A DNA stretch of 64,000 bases from Photobacterium lucens (GCF_009873615.1 NZ_SSMG01000083.1:1-64000), one strand, 5' to 3'; counted from the first letter of the stretch, positions 24,508 through 34,700 are shown. The notes: a model not told the origin generated them from the sequence alone. Numbers and translations are program-made.

Positions 24508-25854
24508 GTGCTAACAGCGTTAAAAGACAAATCATTACATTATCAGGTGTTTGCACTGGCGTTGCCGATGGTGCTTTCCAATATCACCGTACCGTTATTA
24601 GGGCTGGTGGATGCTGCGGTGATCGGGCACCTTGATAAGTCATGGTATCTCGGTGGCGTTGCTGTCGGTGGCACCATGATCAACGTAACGTTTTGGCTGT
24701 TAGGCTTTCTACGTATGGCGACTACTGGGATCACCGCCCAAGCTTTTGGTAGTAAAGATAAACATGCGCAAGCGGCGATTTTTGTCCAAGGGATCGCGCT
24801 GGCATGGTTATTTGCCTTCCTTCTTATTGCACTGCATCAACCTGTTAGCAGCATGATCTTCCATTTCAGTGATGCTAGTAGCGAAGTCAAAGTTTACGCC
24901 GAGCAATATTTCTCTATTCGTATTTGGGGTGCACCTGCGGCACTGGCGAACTTCGTTATCATGGGGTGGCTGCTAGGGGCACAAAATGCCAAGTTGCCAA
25001 TGTGGCTGCTTATTGTCACTAACCTTGTCAATATCGTTTTAGATGTGTTATTTGTGCTGGGTTTTGGCTGGAAAGTTCAAGGTGCAGCTGCGGCTTCTGT
25101 TCTTGCAGATTATAGTGGCATGTTGCTGGGTTTATGGTTTGTTTCTCGTCAGTGGTTAGCGCATGCCTTGCCCCCATTAAAAGAAAAGATCAGTACAGTT
25201 CGCCATGGTATGGGACGACTACTTAAACTAAATCGCGATATCTTTCTGCGTAGTTTATGTTTGCAAGCCACCTTTACTTTCATGACCTTCCAAGGGGCAA
25301 CATTAGGCGATAACGTGGTGGCAGCCAATGCGGTGTTGATGAGTTTTCTAATGTTAGTGTCTTATGCAATGGATGGTTTTGCTTATGCGATGGAAGCACT
25401 CGTTGGTAAAGCGGTAGGGGCAAACAATCGCGATCAGCTTGAACGTTATTTAATTACCACTACGTTTTGGAGTTTTATCATCTCGGTGATACTGACATTG
25501 GTATTTTCTTTAGCAGGAGATCGTATTGTCAGTTTGATTTCCGATCTGCCCGCAGTGCAAGCGGAAGCTGATATTTATTTGCCATGGCTTGCAGCTGTAC
25601 CGTTAGTGGCGATGTGGTGTTTCTTGCTTGATGGGATCTTTGTTGGTGCAACACGTGGGCGCGCGATGCGTAATAGCATGTTTGTCGCGACTTGTGGTTT
25701 TTTTGCCATTTGGTGGTTACTAGATAGTTATGGCAACCACGCATTATGGGCTGCGATGTTAGGATTTATGGCACTACGTGGCATCACGTTAGCGGTGGTT
25801 TTCGGTTATCAGTGGAGAAAAAATATTTTTTTATCTCCTGCTATAAAACAGTAA
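24508..25854 (+). CDS. dinF: MATE family efflux transporter (DinF-like)
   Basis: A 448-residue, twelve-span MATE exporter. The opening segment (ALALPMVLSNITVPLLGLVDAAVIGHL) and the GVAVGGTMINVTFWLLGFLRMATTGITAQAFG block place it with the DinF subgroup, which exports organic cations and is linked to oxidative-stress tolerance. It starts with GTG 24508, with GAGGTAG upstream. In E. coli dinF directly follows lexA; here the cox locus lies between. Confidence 0.87.
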   Translation: MLTALKDKSLHYQVFALALPMVLSNITVPLLGLVDAAVIGHLDKSWYLGGVAVGGTMINVTFWLLGFLRMATTGITAQAFGSKDKHAQAAIFVQGIALAWLFAFLLIALHQPVSSMIFHFSDASSEVKVYAEQYFSIRIWGAPAALANFVIMGWLLGAQNAKLPMWLLIVTNLVNIVLDVLFVLGFGWKVQGAAAASVLADYSGMLLGLWFVSRQWLAHALPPLKEKISTVRHGMGRLLKLNRDIFLRSLCLQATFTFMTFQGATLGDNVVAANAVLMSFLMLVSYAMDGFAYAMEALVGKAVGANNRDQLERYLITTTFWSFIISVILTLVFSLAGDRIVSLISDLPAVQAEADIYLPWLAAVPLVAMWCFLLDGIFVGATRGRAMRNSMFVATCGFFAIWWLLDSYGNHALWAAMLGFMALRGITLAVVFGYQWRKNIFLSPAIKQ

Positions 25855-25959
25855 GTTAGATTGAAAATGTCAGATTTGTATTAAATTTAAGCAAAAAATG
25901 CTGTTAAATCGATATCTGTTTTGGTTAAAATGCGAGCACTTTTTAGCCGGGTGATGGAT

Positions 25960-26343
25960 ATGAAAAAGAATATTCTTGCTTATTTCTTACTGACTATTGC
26001 GTTGATGTTTAGCGTGAGCAGTTATGCTGCAAAACCTAAAAAAATGCATGTGACAGCCACAGCGTATAACTCTGTTAGGGCACAGACAAACTCAAACCCT
26101 AGCATTGCTGCGTGGGGAGATAGGTTAAAACCAGGGATGAAAGCGATCGCAGTATCACGTGATTTACTGCGTAAAGGATTAAAACGAGGAAGCAAAGTAA
26201 AGATATCGGGTTTACCTGGCGAATATGTGGTGTTAGATAAAATGCATCACCGTTGGCGCAACAAGATTGATATTTACATGGGAAAAGATATCCGCGCTGC
26301 TAAGCGTTGGGGACGTAGAAAAGTGACGTTAACTTTATTGTAA
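25960..26343 (+). CDS. Secreted 3D-domain protein (MltA/RlpA-like double-psi barrel)
   Basis: A protein of about 127 residues with a signal peptide (MKKNILAYFLLTIALMFSVS) and a 3D domain: HVTATAYNSV, IAAWGDRLKPGMKAIAVSRDLL, then LDKMHHRWRNKIDIYMG. Such domains occur in peptidoglycan lytic enzymes (MltA, Bacillus YocH/Sps). The usual final aspartates are partly preserved in VVLDKM and KIDIYMG. ATG 25960 gives the best signal sequence; earlier in-frame starts exist at 25954 and upstream. A terminator follows. The activity is inferred from the fold. Confidence 0.75.
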   Translation: MKKNILAYFLLTIALMFSVSSYAAKPKKMHVTATAYNSVRAQTNSNPSIAAWGDRLKPGMKAIAVSRDLLRKGLKRGSKVKISGLPGEYVVLDKMHHRWRNKIDIYMGKDIRAAKRWGRRKVTLTLL

Positions 26344-26369
26344 AATCCTCATGCTTCTTCGCAGAGACT

Positions 26370-26397
26370 AAAAAGCCGCACTAAGATGCGGCTTTTT
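26370..26397. terminator. Bidirectional terminator between the 3D-domain gene and nfuA
   Basis: AAAAAGCCGCA and TGCGGCTTTTT around a six-base loop, between two converging genes. Confidence 0.9.
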
Positions 26398-26420
26398 GAT
26401 GTCTACTATTCAGGGTTGAA

Positions 26421-26999
26421 TTAGTAGTAAGAGTGCTCACCACGGGCGTGGTCGGTAATATCACGCACACCTGTTAGCTCACCTTCAAATTGTGCTAGTA
26501 GTTCTTTCTCGATGCCTTCTTTTAGCGTTACATCTACCATTGAACAACCGTTACAACCGCCACCGAATTGTAAGATAGCAATACCATCTTCAGTGATTTC
26601 AGACAGTGAAACGTGACCACCGTGACCTGCAAGTTGTGGGTTAACTTGAGTTTGGATCACGTAATCTACGCGCTCCATTAGTGGTGCATCGTCAGCCACT
26701 TTACGCACTTTCGCATTAGGTGCTTTAAGCGTAAGTTGAGAGCCCATTTTGTCAGTAACAAAATCGATTTCTGCATCTTCTAGAAATGGCAGGCTTAGCT
26801 CATCAATAAAGGCAGAGAATAGCTCTAGTTTGATTTCAGTATCACTTGCTTCAACCGCTTCTGGTGGGCAGTAAGACACGCCACACTCAGCACTTTGTGT
26901 GCCAGGGTTTACAACAAAAACACGGATATTAGTACCCTCAGGCTGCTGGGCAAGAAGCTTGCCGAAGTGCTGCTGAGCGCTTTCAGAAATAGTGATCAT
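26421..26999 (-). CDS. nfuA: Fe-S biogenesis protein NfuA
   Basis: NfuA carries a [4Fe-4S] cluster between subunits and transfers it to client apoproteins during oxidative stress or iron shortage. The 192-residue protein has a degenerate A-type N-terminal domain (to about residue 95) and the C-terminal Nfu domain with [12 protein letters not shown], whose CxxC binds the cluster. I start at ATG 26999 (MITISES), matching E. coli; a GTG two codons earlier is less likely. comF lies upstream on the same strand, 140 bp away. Confidence 0.96.
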   Translation of the reverse strand: MITISESAQQHFGKLLAQQPEGTNIRVFVVNPGTQSAECGVSYCPPEAVEASDTEIKLELFSAFIDELSLPFLEDAEIDFVTDKMGSQLTLKAPNAKVRKVADDAPLMERVDYVIQTQVNPQLAGHGGHVSLSEITEDGIAILQFGGGCNGCSMVDVTLKEGIEKELLAQFEGELTGVRDITDHARGEHSYY

Positions 27000-27142
27000 T
27001 GACACGACGTAATACCTGACCTATTTAGTAAGTTTTCTCTATTCTACTCTTAGAGAGACGTTCTATCATCCCTTAATCTTAGCATTTTTAATTTGACCAC
27101 GTTTTGCGTAGGAATGCGCGACTTTTTTGTTATAAGTGATGG

Positions 27143-27850
27143 CTACATAGGCTTTTCTGTGTGGCAGACGGCAATGATATCGACTTTCTTGACGCCTTTA
27201 CGTAACAGTAATTGGGTCAGTAAGCTGACGGTTGTGCCTGTTGTTACTACATCATCAACAATCGCAACATGCTCGGGTAGTGCGATATCTTGAATTGAAA
27301 ACGCATTTGCAAGATTGGTTTTTCGTTGCTGTTTGGTCAGCGCTTTTTGTGCTGGTGTATGACGGCGTCGCTTTAGTACATGATGGTTAACCTCACTGCC
27401 AAGCTCTTTGGCAAGTACGAGAGCAAGATAGTGGCTTTGATTGAAACCGCGTTGCCAGTAACGTCTGCGGTGAAGTGGAACGGGTAATAATAACGGGGCA
27501 GGCTCTGCGATCTGTTTAGCGAGTTGCCGCGCTAATGGTTTTGCCAGCCAAAACTTTTTTCCGAATTTATATTGGCTAATGAGCTGTTGTAGTGGCGGTT
27601 GATATTCACCTAGACGGTAAAGTCGATGCCAAGGAGGTGGTTCGGCTAAACACAAACCGCAGTACTCCACATTTTTAAACGTGCTGGTACCGCAGCGATG
27701 ACAGTATGGAGATGATGGGAAATGGTTGAGGCAATGCTGGCACCAATAGTCAGCATTGGGCTCAAGTGGTAACTGGCATAAGCTACAGTGGCGAAATAAC
27801 AGTTTACGACTGGTGCGAGATAGCCAAGCTGTGATGTTTTTTGGCATCAT
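27143..27850 (-). CDS. comF: ComF family phosphoribosyltransferase-like protein (GntX/YhgH)
   Basis: A 235-residue protein with N-terminal zinc-binding cysteines (CSLCQLP, CQHC, CHRCGT, CGLC) and a C-terminal phosphoribosyltransferase fold with the VAIVDDVVTTGTTV PRPP-binding motif. ComF proteins are needed for DNA uptake in naturally competent bacteria, apparently at the single-strand entry step. The order bioH (divergent) / comF / nfuA is the same as in E. coli and Haemophilus. ATG 27850 or 27847 is preferred to the TTG at 27856. Confidence 0.92.
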   Translation of the reverse strand: MMPKNITAWLSRTSRKLLFRHCSLCQLPLEPNADYWCQHCLNHFPSSPYCHRCGTSTFKNVEYCGLCLAEPPPWHRLYRLGEYQPPLQQLISQYKFGKKFWLAKPLARQLAKQIAEPAPLLLPVPLHRRRYWQRGFNQSHYLALVLAKELGSEVNHHVLKRRRHTPAQKALTKQQRKTNLANAFSIQDIALPEHVAIVDDVVTTGTTVSLLTQLLLRKGVKKVDIIAVCHTEKPM

Positions 27851-27885
27851 AAACAAAACCTCAAAAAACCGAATAAGGAAGTGTA

Positions 27886-28683
27886 ATGGCGGTAATGCTT
27901 GATTGGCACAGTAAAGGTCAAGGCTCGGATCTGGTTCTCATTCATGGCTGGGGAATGAATGGTGCGGTATGGCAAGATGTGATCCCAGCCTTAGCTGAGC
28001 ACTTCACGGTGCATTGGTGTGACTTACCGGGCTATGGTAACAGTGGGGAGGTAAGTGCTGAGTCATTGGTTGAGATTACTCAAGCGGTATTAGCGCAAGC
28101 CCCTTTGCAAGCAACGTGGTTAGGTTGGTCTCTCGGTGGTTTAGTGGCAACCCAAGCTGCGCTGATGGCACCTGAGCGTGTAACGCAATTAATAACCTTA
28201 GCCAGCTCGCCGAGCTTTATGGCGCGAGAAGAGTGGCGAGGGATCAAACCAGATGTTCTTATTAACTTCCAATCTCAGTTAGCGTCTGATTTTACCTTAA
28301 CGGTTGAGCGTTTCTTGGCGTTGCAAGCGATGGGAAGCCCAACAGCACGCCAAGATATAAAGAACTTAAAGCTGGCAGTCCTAGAGCGTCCAATGCCAGA
28401 TCCTAAAGCGTTAGCATTAGGGTTACGGTTATTAGCAACCATTGATCAGCGTGAAGAGTTGTCAAAACTGACGCAATCTTGGCTTCGTATGTATGGGCGT
28501 TTAGATGGGTTAGTGCCCGTTAAAACAGAGGCTGTGATAACCAAGTTATGCCCACAGTCATCAAGCTATATTTTTCAGTCTGCGTCACATGCGCCGTTTA
28601 TTTCTCACCCTGAGGAATTTATTTCGGTGGTGCAGCAATTTATTTGTAAAGAGTCTGTTGGAGCAGCCGAATTATCGTTATGA
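27886..28683 (+). CDS. bioH: Pimeloyl-ACP methyl ester carboxylesterase BioH
   Basis: BioH removes the methyl ester from pimeloyl-ACP methyl ester, ending the fatty-acid-like stage of biotin synthesis. The 265-residue alpha/beta hydrolase has the oxyanion HGWGMNG, the nucleophile elbow GWSLGGL (serine near residue 86), the aspartate in GRLDGLVP and the histidine in SASHAPFISHP. It is divergent from comF with only 35 bp between starts, so the promoters overlap. Confidence 0.96.
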   Translation: MAVMLDWHSKGQGSDLVLIHGWGMNGAVWQDVIPALAEHFTVHWCDLPGYGNSGEVSAESLVEITQAVLAQAPLQATWLGWSLGGLVATQAALMAPERVTQLITLASSPSFMAREEWRGIKPDVLINFQSQLASDFTLTVERFLALQAMGSPTARQDIKNLKLAVLERPMPDPKALALGLRLLATIDQREELSKLTQSWLRMYGRLDGLVPVKTEAVITKLCPQSSSYIFQSASHAPFISHPEEFISVVQQFICKESVGAAELSL

Positions 28684-28729
28684 TTAAATTATAACCACTT
28701 AGTGATTACGTTGATGATGTAAAGGCATA

Positions 28730-29188
28730 ATGAATATTTCTCCTCTACAAGCTGGTGGCGTGCCATTAGCAACCACGGTCAATCCGCCAACAGATCAAGT
28801 TGCGCGGGATAACCGAGTGCGAGAAAAAATTGTGCCGTTAACCCAAAGCAGTGCTGCCGCAGGTGAAAAGCCGCTGTCGAGTGAAGAGAAGCAACTTAAA
28901 AAGCCAAGTTGGGATCCTAGTGAGCACCCCACTTACGAACAGCAAGAAGATGAGATATTAAAGGGCTATCAAGACGATATTGCCCGCTTTATTGAGGTGT
29001 TATCTGCTAGTAACTATCTCGATAAAGACAGTGCGCTTGGCTATAGTATGCACATTAAATTGCCACGGGATCTGCTTGAGCAGTTAGATAGAATTAATCA
29101 AAACGAGCGTATTAAAGGTGTCGTCGCATTTAAGTATGCTCAAGCTAGTGTGCCGAACCCTCCGACGGAATATTTGCAGGTGATTTGA
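28730..29188 (+). CDS. Conserved-looking protein of unknown function
   Basis: A 152-residue protein I do not recognise. Residues 1-65 are polar, rich in proline, serine and lysine, and probably disordered. Residues 68-135 look like a compact helical domain (YEQQEDEILKGYQDDIARFIEVL and LPRDLLEQLDRINQNERIKG), and the end is proline-rich. No signal peptide or membrane span. It follows bioH by 46 bp and is closed by its own terminator, so it may be co-transcribed with bioH. The start ATG 28730 lacks a strong ribosome site. Confidence 0.65.
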   Translation: MNISPLQAGGVPLATTVNPPTDQVARDNRVREKIVPLTQSSAAAGEKPLSSEEKQLKKPSWDPSEHPTYEQQEDEILKGYQDDIARFIEVLSASNYLDKDSALGYSMHIKLPRDLLEQLDRINQNERIKGVVAFKYAQASVPNPPTEYLQVI

Positions 29189-29206
29189 TTTTCCGCCAGA
29201 TAAAAC

Positions 29207-29233
29207 AAAGCCAGACATCATGTCTGGCTTTTT
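29207..29233. terminator. Bidirectional terminator before tex
   Basis: Perfect arms AAAGCCAGACA and TGTCTGGCTTT with a three-base loop, then TT, between the converging 28730-29188 gene and tex. Confidence 0.9.
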
Positions 29234-29255
29234 CGTTTATAAATAAGGTCTCTAC

Positions 29256-31610
29256 TTATTTTTTCTTAGCATTAGCATTAGCATTAGCATTAGCATTAGC
29301 ATTAGCATTAGCAAAGGCTGCTGCAAACGCACCACCCATAGCGGCATTACCGTTATCACGTTGACGTGTTGGTTGTGATTGGCGAGCAGGGCGTGGCGCA
29401 TCATCACGAGGTTGACGCGCTGGCTTTTCTTGACCCGGTTCATCAGACAGACGCATCGACATACCAATACGCTTGCGCTGTAAATCCACTTCCATCACTT
29501 TAACTTTAACAATATCACCGGCTTTAACCACTTCACGTGGGTCGGAAACAAACTTATCCGATAGCGCAGAAATATGAACTAAGCCATCTTGGTGAACACC
29601 GACATCGACGAAAGCGCCGAAGTTCGTTACGTTTGTGATCACACCTTCTAGCACCATGCCAGGGATCAGATCTTTGACTTCATTAATGCCTTCAGCAAAG
29701 GTCGCGGTTTTAAACTCAGGACGAGGGTCACGACCGGGCTTATCAAGCTCGCTAATGATGTCGGTCACGGTTGGTAAACCGAAATCTGCATCGGTGTAGT
29801 CAGCCGCTTTCAGGCTACGTAGGAAATCCGTGTTACCAATGATGGCATCAACAGGTTTGTTGTTTGCCGCTGAAATCGCTTTAACCACTGCATAAGATTC
29901 TGGGTGAACCGCAGAGCTATCAAGTGGGTTTTTACCGTTCATGATACGTAAGAAACCAGCACACTGCTCAAAGGCTTTAGGTCCTAAGCGTGCCACTTTT
30001 TTCAGTGCGGTACGCGCATCAAAGCGACCGTTTTCATCACGGTAGTTTACGATGTTCTGCGCAATGGTTGCGTTTAAACCTGCGACCCGTGTTAGTAGGG
30101 CTGCTGATGCGGTATTCACATCCACACCTACGGCGTTTACACAGTCTTCAACTACCGCATCTAGACGTTTAGCGAGCATGCTTTGGCTAACATCGTGTTG
30201 GTACTGGCCCACACCGATAGACTTTGGATCAATCTTCACAAGCTCTGCTAGTGGATCTTGGAGACGACGACCGATAGATACCGCACCACGAATAGATACG
30301 TCTAGGTTAGGGAACTCGTTAGCCGCAAGCTCTGATGCTGAGTATACCGAAGCACCCGCTTCGCTCACCATGACGCTTTGTACTTTAAGGTTATTATCTT
30401 TAAGTAGTTTGGCGACAAACGCATCTGTTTCACGTGAAGCAGTGCCGTTACCAATCGCAATTAAGCTGACGTTGTATTTCGCAATGAAGGCTAAAACTAC
30501 TTTGCTTGATTCAGCAATTTTGTTGTGTGGTTGGTGTGGGTAGATAGTCGCGGTATCAAGTAACTTACCGGTTTCGTCAACCACAGCAATCTTACTACCC
30601 GTACGTAAACCTGGGTCAAGTGCAAGAGTGACGCGAGGACCTGCTGGCGCTGCCATTAACAGATCTTTTAAGTTATCAGCGAAAACCTGCATTGCGCCAT
30701 CTTCGGCTTTCTCACGCAGGGCACTCATTAGCTCGGTTTCCATGTGCATTAAGATCTTAATACGCCATGCCCAGCTAATGACTTGTTTGCGCCATAGATC
30801 GGCTGCAGCCGTACCCAGTTTTACACCGTAATGATCGGCGATAATGACTTCACAGTAAGAGCCACGCACACCTTCTTCTTGGCTTGGGTCGGCATTAAGG
30901 GCTAATTGTAAGAAGCCTTCGTTACGACCACGGAACAGTGCGAGGGCACGGTGCGATGGAATGTTTTTTAGTGGCTCGTTGTATTCAAAGTAATCTTTAA
31001 ATTTCGCGCCGTCATGCTCTTTGCCTTCAACCACACGAGAAGTTAGCTCTGCTTGGCTCGTTAAATGGCGACGGATTTTCTCAAGTAGTGCAGCGTCTTC
31101 AGCAAAGCGTTCCATTAAAATGGCACGTGCGCCATCAAGTACCGCTTTGGTATCTGCAAAGCCTTGTTCTGGATTTAAGAATTGTTCGGCAGCTTGCTCA
31201 GGATTGTTATCTGGTTGGCCCCAAAGCAGATCAGCCAGTGGTTCAATACCGGCTTCAATGGCAATTTGACCTTTAGTGCGGCGCTTAGGCTTGTAAGGCA
31301 AGTACAGATCTTCAAGGCGCGTTTTGCTGTCTGCGCTCTTGATTTCAGCTTCTAGCGCTGGGGTCATTTTACCTTGTTCGGTAATGGATTTTAGGATCAC
31401 TTGACGACGGTCATCGAGTTCACGAAGGTAACCAAGGCGTGATTCTAAAGTACGAAGTTGGGTGTCATCCAATCCGCCTGTAACTTCTTTACGGTAACGG
31501 GCAATAAAAGGCACGGTGTTACCATCATCGAGCAGTGTGACTGCTGCATTGATTTGTTCGTTACGAACATTCAGTTCGCTGGCAATCAGCTGATTGATAG
31601 AGTTGCTCAT
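29256..31610 (-). CDS. tex: RNA-binding transcriptional accessory protein Tex (YhgF)
   Basis: Tex is a large cytoplasmic nucleic-acid-binding protein related to eukaryotic Spt6. The 784-residue protein has the Tex N-terminal domain (start through [16 protein letters not shown]), a YqgF/RNase H-like domain with [17 protein letters not shown] near residue 330, a helix-hairpin-helix region ([18 protein letters not shown]) and a C-terminal S1 domain ([22 protein letters not shown], about residues 645-720). It ends in a basic proline/arginine linker and a tail of seven Ala-Asn repeats followed by AKKK, which is odd for this family and comes from a tandem DNA repeat. It lies downstream of greB on the same strand, as in E. 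coli. Confidence 0.95.
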   Translation of the reverse strand: MSNSINQLIASELNVRNEQINAAVTLLDDGNTVPFIARYRKEVTGGLDDTQLRTLESRLGYLRELDDRRQVILKSITEQGKMTPALEAEIKSADSKTRLEDLYLPYKPKRRTKGQIAIEAGIEPLADLLWGQPDNNPEQAAEQFLNPEQGFADTKAVLDGARAILMERFAEDAALLEKIRRHLTSQAELTSRVVEGKEHDGAKFKDYFEYNEPLKNIPSHRALALFRGRNEGFLQLALNADPSQEEGVRGSYCEVIIADHYGVKLGTAAADLWRKQVISWAWRIKILMHMETELMSALREKAEDGAMQVFADNLKDLLMAAPAGPRVTLALDPGLRTGSKIAVVDETGKLLDTATIYPHQPHNKIAESSKVVLAFIAKYNVSLIAIGNGTASRETDAFVAKLLKDNNLKVQSVMVSEAGASVYSASELAANEFPNLDVSIRGAVSIGRRLQDPLAELVKIDPKSIGVGQYQHDVSQSMLAKRLDAVVEDCVNAVGVDVNTASAALLTRVAGLNATIAQNIVNYRDENGRFDARTALKKVARLGPKAFEQCAGFLRIMNGKNPLDSSAVHPESYAVVKAISAANNKPVDAIIGNTDFLRSLKAADYTDADFGLPTVTDIISELDKPGRDPRPEFKTATFAEGINEVKDLIPGMVLEGVITNVTNFGAFVDVGVHQDGLVHISALSDKFVSDPREVVKAGDIVKVKVMEVDLQRKRIGMSMRLSDEPGQEKPARQPRDDAPRPARQSQPTRQRDNGNAAMGGAFAAAFANANANANANANANAKKK
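29266..29313. repeat. Hexanucleotide tandem repeat (TTAGCA)8 inside tex
   Basis: Eight uninterrupted 6-bp units, TTAGCA on the plus strand, at 29266-29313 in the 3' end of tex. On the coding strand it reads GCTAAT, giving alternating alanine and asparagine. Gain or loss of units keeps the reading frame, so the tail length could vary between strains by slippage. Confidence 0.97.
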
Positions 31611-31723
31611 CCGTAGATATCTCTTGTTTATCGTTAAGCTTACATTCTACGTCTCCCGGTGAGGGTAGCAAGTTTGCAGGTGTTAAGAGTGTGTCAGTGA
31701 GCAGAAAAAACAGTACAAAAGAA

Positions 31724-31752
31724 AGAAGCTGCGAGCATCGCTGGCAGCTTCT
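31724..31752 (-). terminator. greB terminator
   Basis: AGAAGCTGC (31724-31732) and GCAGCTTCT (31744-31752) form a nine-pair stem 24 bp beyond the greB stop. The T-tract on the minus strand is interrupted (TTCTTTTG), so it may leak into tex. Confidence 0.65.
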
Positions 31753-31776
31753 ATAAATGCGAGGAGGTATTGTTAA

Positions 31777-32259
31777 TTACTCTGCATGGGTGTCGTAGCG
31801 AATGTCATTAATAAACCATTCTTTTTTACCAAGCGGTGTGGTCACGACAATATCGTCATCTACTTCTTTACTAAGCAGCGCACGCGCCATTGGAGAATCA
31901 ATCGAGATATAGTCGTTACGACCGTAAATTTCGTCAGGGCCAACGATGCGAAATGTTTTCTGATCGCCGTCGTCGTTTTCAATTTCTACCCATGCACCAA
32001 AGAACACTTTGCCGTCTTGTTGCGGCGAGTAATCAATCACTTTTAATACATCAAGACGTTTACGTAAAAAGCGCACTCGTCGGTCGATTTCACGTAAGCG
32101 TTTCTTATTGTATTGGTAATCAGCGTTCTCTGATCTATCACCTAGGCTTGCGGCCCATGTGACTTTCTTGGTGACTTCTGGGCGTTCTTCACGCCATAAG
32201 AAGTCAAGCTCTTGTTTTAATTTATTGTAACCTTCACGTGTCACTAGGTTGGTTCTCAT
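31777..32259 (-). CDS. greB: Transcription elongation factor GreB
   Basis: GreB enters the secondary channel of stalled RNA polymerase and stimulates cleavage of backtracked RNA. The 160-residue protein has the N-terminal coiled coil (REGYNKLKQELDFLW, RPEVTKKVTWAASLGDRSENADYQYNKKRLREID) with the acidic tip residues in DRSENAD, and a C-terminal FKBP-like domain. The tip reads GDRSENADYQYNKKRLREIDRR, favouring GreB over GreA. It is divergent from ompR, as in E. coli. Confidence 0.95.
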   Translation of the reverse strand: MRTNLVTREGYNKLKQELDFLWREERPEVTKKVTWAASLGDRSENADYQYNKKRLREIDRRVRFLRKRLDVLKVIDYSPQQDGKVFFGAWVEIENDDGDQKTFRIVGPDEIYGRNDYISIDSPMARALLSKEVDDDIVVTTPLGKKEWFINDIRYDTHAE

Positions 32260-32622
32260 GGCTATCCTTATAACATGGCGTGAATGAGAAATAGGGCGAT
32301 GATCTAACGCTTATCCTTATGGGTCAATAAGCGCAATAATAAATTGTCGCGGTAGGTTTCAATATATGAAGATATTAAAATAAGATGTAACAAGCACTTG
32401 AGGCTTTTAGGTGATATTTATCTATGATGCAACCCTAGTTTTCACATCATTTTAGCGATTTTATGATTACTTAATTGACTCAAACGCGTATCTAGCGCAT
32501 AAAGCGCATATACATACTCTGTTACATATTTGCCTGAAAAAAACGCAGGAAATTCTGAGTCTGTTCAGTGAGCTGACGTACACTACGGCAAAGCTCAAGA
32601 CCTCGACCGCTGAAGGTGGATT
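32260..32622. other. greB-ompR divergent regulatory region
   Basis: About 360 bp without a gene. It contains an inverted repeat CGCTTAT (32308-32314) / ATAAGCG (32327-32333) and a direct repeat of GCGCATA about 130 bp before ompR. The promoters for greB and ompR must lie here; no consensus pair stands out. Confidence 0.4.
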
Positions 32623-33342
32623 ATGCAAGAAAATTACAAAGTTCTGGTTGTTGATGATGACATGCGTTTACGCGCACTATTGGAACGTTATTTATCTGAG
32701 CAAGGATTTCAGGTTCGAAGTGTAGCGAATGGCGAACAAATGGATCGCTTATTAGCTCGCGAAACTTTTCACTTAATGGTATTGGATTTAATGCTACCAG
32801 GTGAAGATGGTTTATCAATTTGTCGCCGCTTACGTAATGCGAACAATATGTTGCCTATTTTGATGCTAACAGCAAAAGGCGATGAGGTTGATCGTATTGT
32901 GGGTCTTGAAGTGGGTGCAGATGATTATCTGCCAAAACCATTTAATCCTCGTGAGCTGCTAGCACGTATTCGTGCTGTATTACGTCGTCAAACCATTGAA
33001 GCACCGGGCGCACCGAGTGTTGATAGTAAGATGATTGAGTTTGGCGAGTTCCGCCTAAACTTAGGCACCCGTGAAATGTTCCGTGGTGATGTTCCAATGC
33101 CACTGACATCCGGTGAGTTTGCAGTATTGAAAGCACTGGTTACTAATGCCCGTGAGCCAATGTCTCGTGACAAGCTAATGAATATGGCGCGTGGTCGTGA
33201 GTACTCTGCAATGGAACGTTCTATCGACGTACAGATCTCACGTTTACGTCGTATGGTAGAAGAAGATCCAAGCCGTCCTCGCTACATTCAAACAGTGTGG
33301 GGCTTAGGTTACGTATTCGTGCCTGACGGTCGTGAGGCGTAA
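32623..33342 (+). CDS. ompR: Osmoregulatory response regulator OmpR
   Basis: OmpR is phosphorylated by EnvZ and controls porins and other genes according to osmolarity and pH. The 239-residue protein has the receiver domain with acidic residues DDD at 11-13, the phosphorylated aspartate D55 in MVLDLMLPG and lysine in LPKPF. The C-terminal winged helix (about residues 135-235) includes SIDVQISRLRRMVEEDPSRPRYIQTVWGLGYVF. envZ starts four bases after its stop, so both are co-expressed. Confidence 0.97.
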   Translation: MQENYKVLVVDDDMRLRALLERYLSEQGFQVRSVANGEQMDRLLARETFHLMVLDLMLPGEDGLSICRRLRNANNMLPILMLTAKGDEVDRIVGLEVGADDYLPKPFNPRELLARIRAVLRRQTIEAPGAPSVDSKMIEFGEFRLNLGTREMFRGDVPMPLTSGEFAVLKALVTNAREPMSRDKLMNMARGREYSAMERSIDVQISRLRRMVEEDPSRPRYIQTVWGLGYVFVPDGREA

Positions 33343-33345
33343 GCC

Positions 33346-34680
33346 ATGCGTTTATCGCCAAAAAGTACCTTTGGTCGAACGTTAATTCTTCTGGCTGGCT
33401 TGCTTATCGCAAGCCAGATTTTTTCGTATCTGACCATCGTCAATTACGCCTTATTGCCAAGCATCCAGCAATTCAACCGTATCTTATCTTATGAAGTGAA
33501 GTTGATGCTTAATGATGAATTGGCTATGCCTGATGATCAATGTGTTCATCTTGACCGTCCTCTACGTCGCAAATTATTAGAAGAGTTAGGGTTAACCTTA
33601 ATTGCTCCTAATAGTGAAGCCGCCAAACCTTTCGATGATGCGATGCATATTGGTTATCTCAGTGAGCAGATGACCAAAGATCTTGGTTCGCCAACCGATG
33701 TTCGTTTGCTACTCGGTGCTGACAGCTATGTCTTGTGGCTTAAAACCGATGCAATGCCGAACTTCTTAATGCGAGTACCGCTATCAGAATTACAAGAAGA
33801 AGACTTTGCCCCGCTATTTCGCTATAGCCTGATCATTGCCTTTCTTGTGATTGCTGGCGGTTGGTTATTTATTCGGCTCCAAAACCGCCCGTTGATGGAG
33901 CTTGAGCAAGCTGCATTAATGGTCGGCCGTGGGGAAACACCACCACAACTTCCGGAGCAAGGCGCATCGGAAATTCGCTCGGTAACGAAAGCATTTAATC
34001 AGATGTCGCAAGGCATTAAGCAGCTAGAAGAAGATCGCGCATTGTTAATGGCAGGTGTTAGTCATGATTTACGAACGCCATTAACCCGTATTCGCTTAGC
34101 AACAGAGATGATGTCACCTGAAGATAGCTATTTAGCTGAGTCGATGATCACTGATACTGAAGAGTGTAATGCGATCATCAGTCAGTTTATGGATTATCTA
34201 AAGTCGACCAAGAAGCAGGAAGAAGAAGAGTTAGATCTCAATACCTTACTGCTTGATGTTGCGCATACTGAAGGTGGATACAGCAAAAACATAGAGCAAC
34301 AATTAGGTGAGATCCCTGGTACGGTATCAGCCAATGCTGTTGCGCTAAAACGTGCTGTTGCAAACCTTGTGGTGAACGCACAACGCTATGGTAATGGCTG
34401 GGTGAAGATCTCAAGCGGTGCATCGGTAGATCGCAAATCCGCATGGTTCTGTGTCGAAGATGATGGTCCGGGTATTGCGCCTGATCAGGTGACGAAAATG
34501 TTCCAGCCGTTAACTCGCGGAGATTCAGCCCGAGGCAGTGAAGCGGAAGGAACAGGTTTAGGTTTAGCGATTGTGAAGCGAATTGTGGATCAACATGATG
34601 GGGTGATTTTAGTTCGTAACCGTAGTGAAGGTGGGTTACGTGTTGAAGTGACCTTACCGCTACATAAGCTGAAGCTGTAA
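33346..34680 (+). CDS. envZ: Osmosensor histidine kinase EnvZ
   Basis: EnvZ is the inner-membrane kinase/phosphatase for OmpR. The 444-residue protein has two spans (about residues 12-34 and 160-178) around a periplasmic domain, a HAMP linker, the dimerisation helix with the phosphorylated histidine H240 in [12 protein letters not shown], and the ATPase domain with N box [11 protein letters not shown]1 DDGPGI, F region MFQPL and G2 GTGLGLAI. All catalytic motifs are intact. A terminator follows, shared with recG on the other strand. Confidence 0.96.
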   Translation: MRLSPKSTFGRTLILLAGLLIASQIFSYLTIVNYALLPSIQQFNRILSYEVKLMLNDELAMPDDQCVHLDRPLRRKLLEELGLTLIAPNSEAAKPFDDAMHIGYLSEQMTKDLGSPTDVRLLLGADSYVLWLKTDAMPNFLMRVPLSELQEEDFAPLFRYSLIIAFLVIAGGWLFIRLQNRPLMELEQAALMVGRGETPPQLPEQGASEIRSVTKAFNQMSQGIKQLEEDRALLMAGVSHDLRTPLTRIRLATEMMSPEDSYLAESMITDTEECNAIISQFMDYLKSTKKQEEEELDLNTLLLDVAHTEGGYSKNIEQQLGEIPGTVSANAVALKRAVANLVVNAQRYGNGWVKISSGASVDRKSAWFCVEDDGPGIAPDQVTKMFQPLTRGDSARGSEAEGTGLGLAIVKRIVDQHDGVILVRNRSEGGLRVEVTLPLHKLKL

Positions 34681-34700
34681 ACCTGCACAGCATAGAATAG

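Noticed and set aside
29266-29313. Tandem repeat considered as a CRISPR-like or regulatory array
   Set aside because: Units are 6 bp without spacers and lie inside the tex coding sequence.
30052-30543. 163-codon plus-strand open frame opposite tex
   Set aside because: Antisense shadow with arginine/serine/threonine bias; tex itself is intact and conserved.
34238-34693. 151-codon minus-strand open frame opposite envZ
   Set aside because: Antisense shadow; all EnvZ motifs lie on the other strand in a continuous frame.
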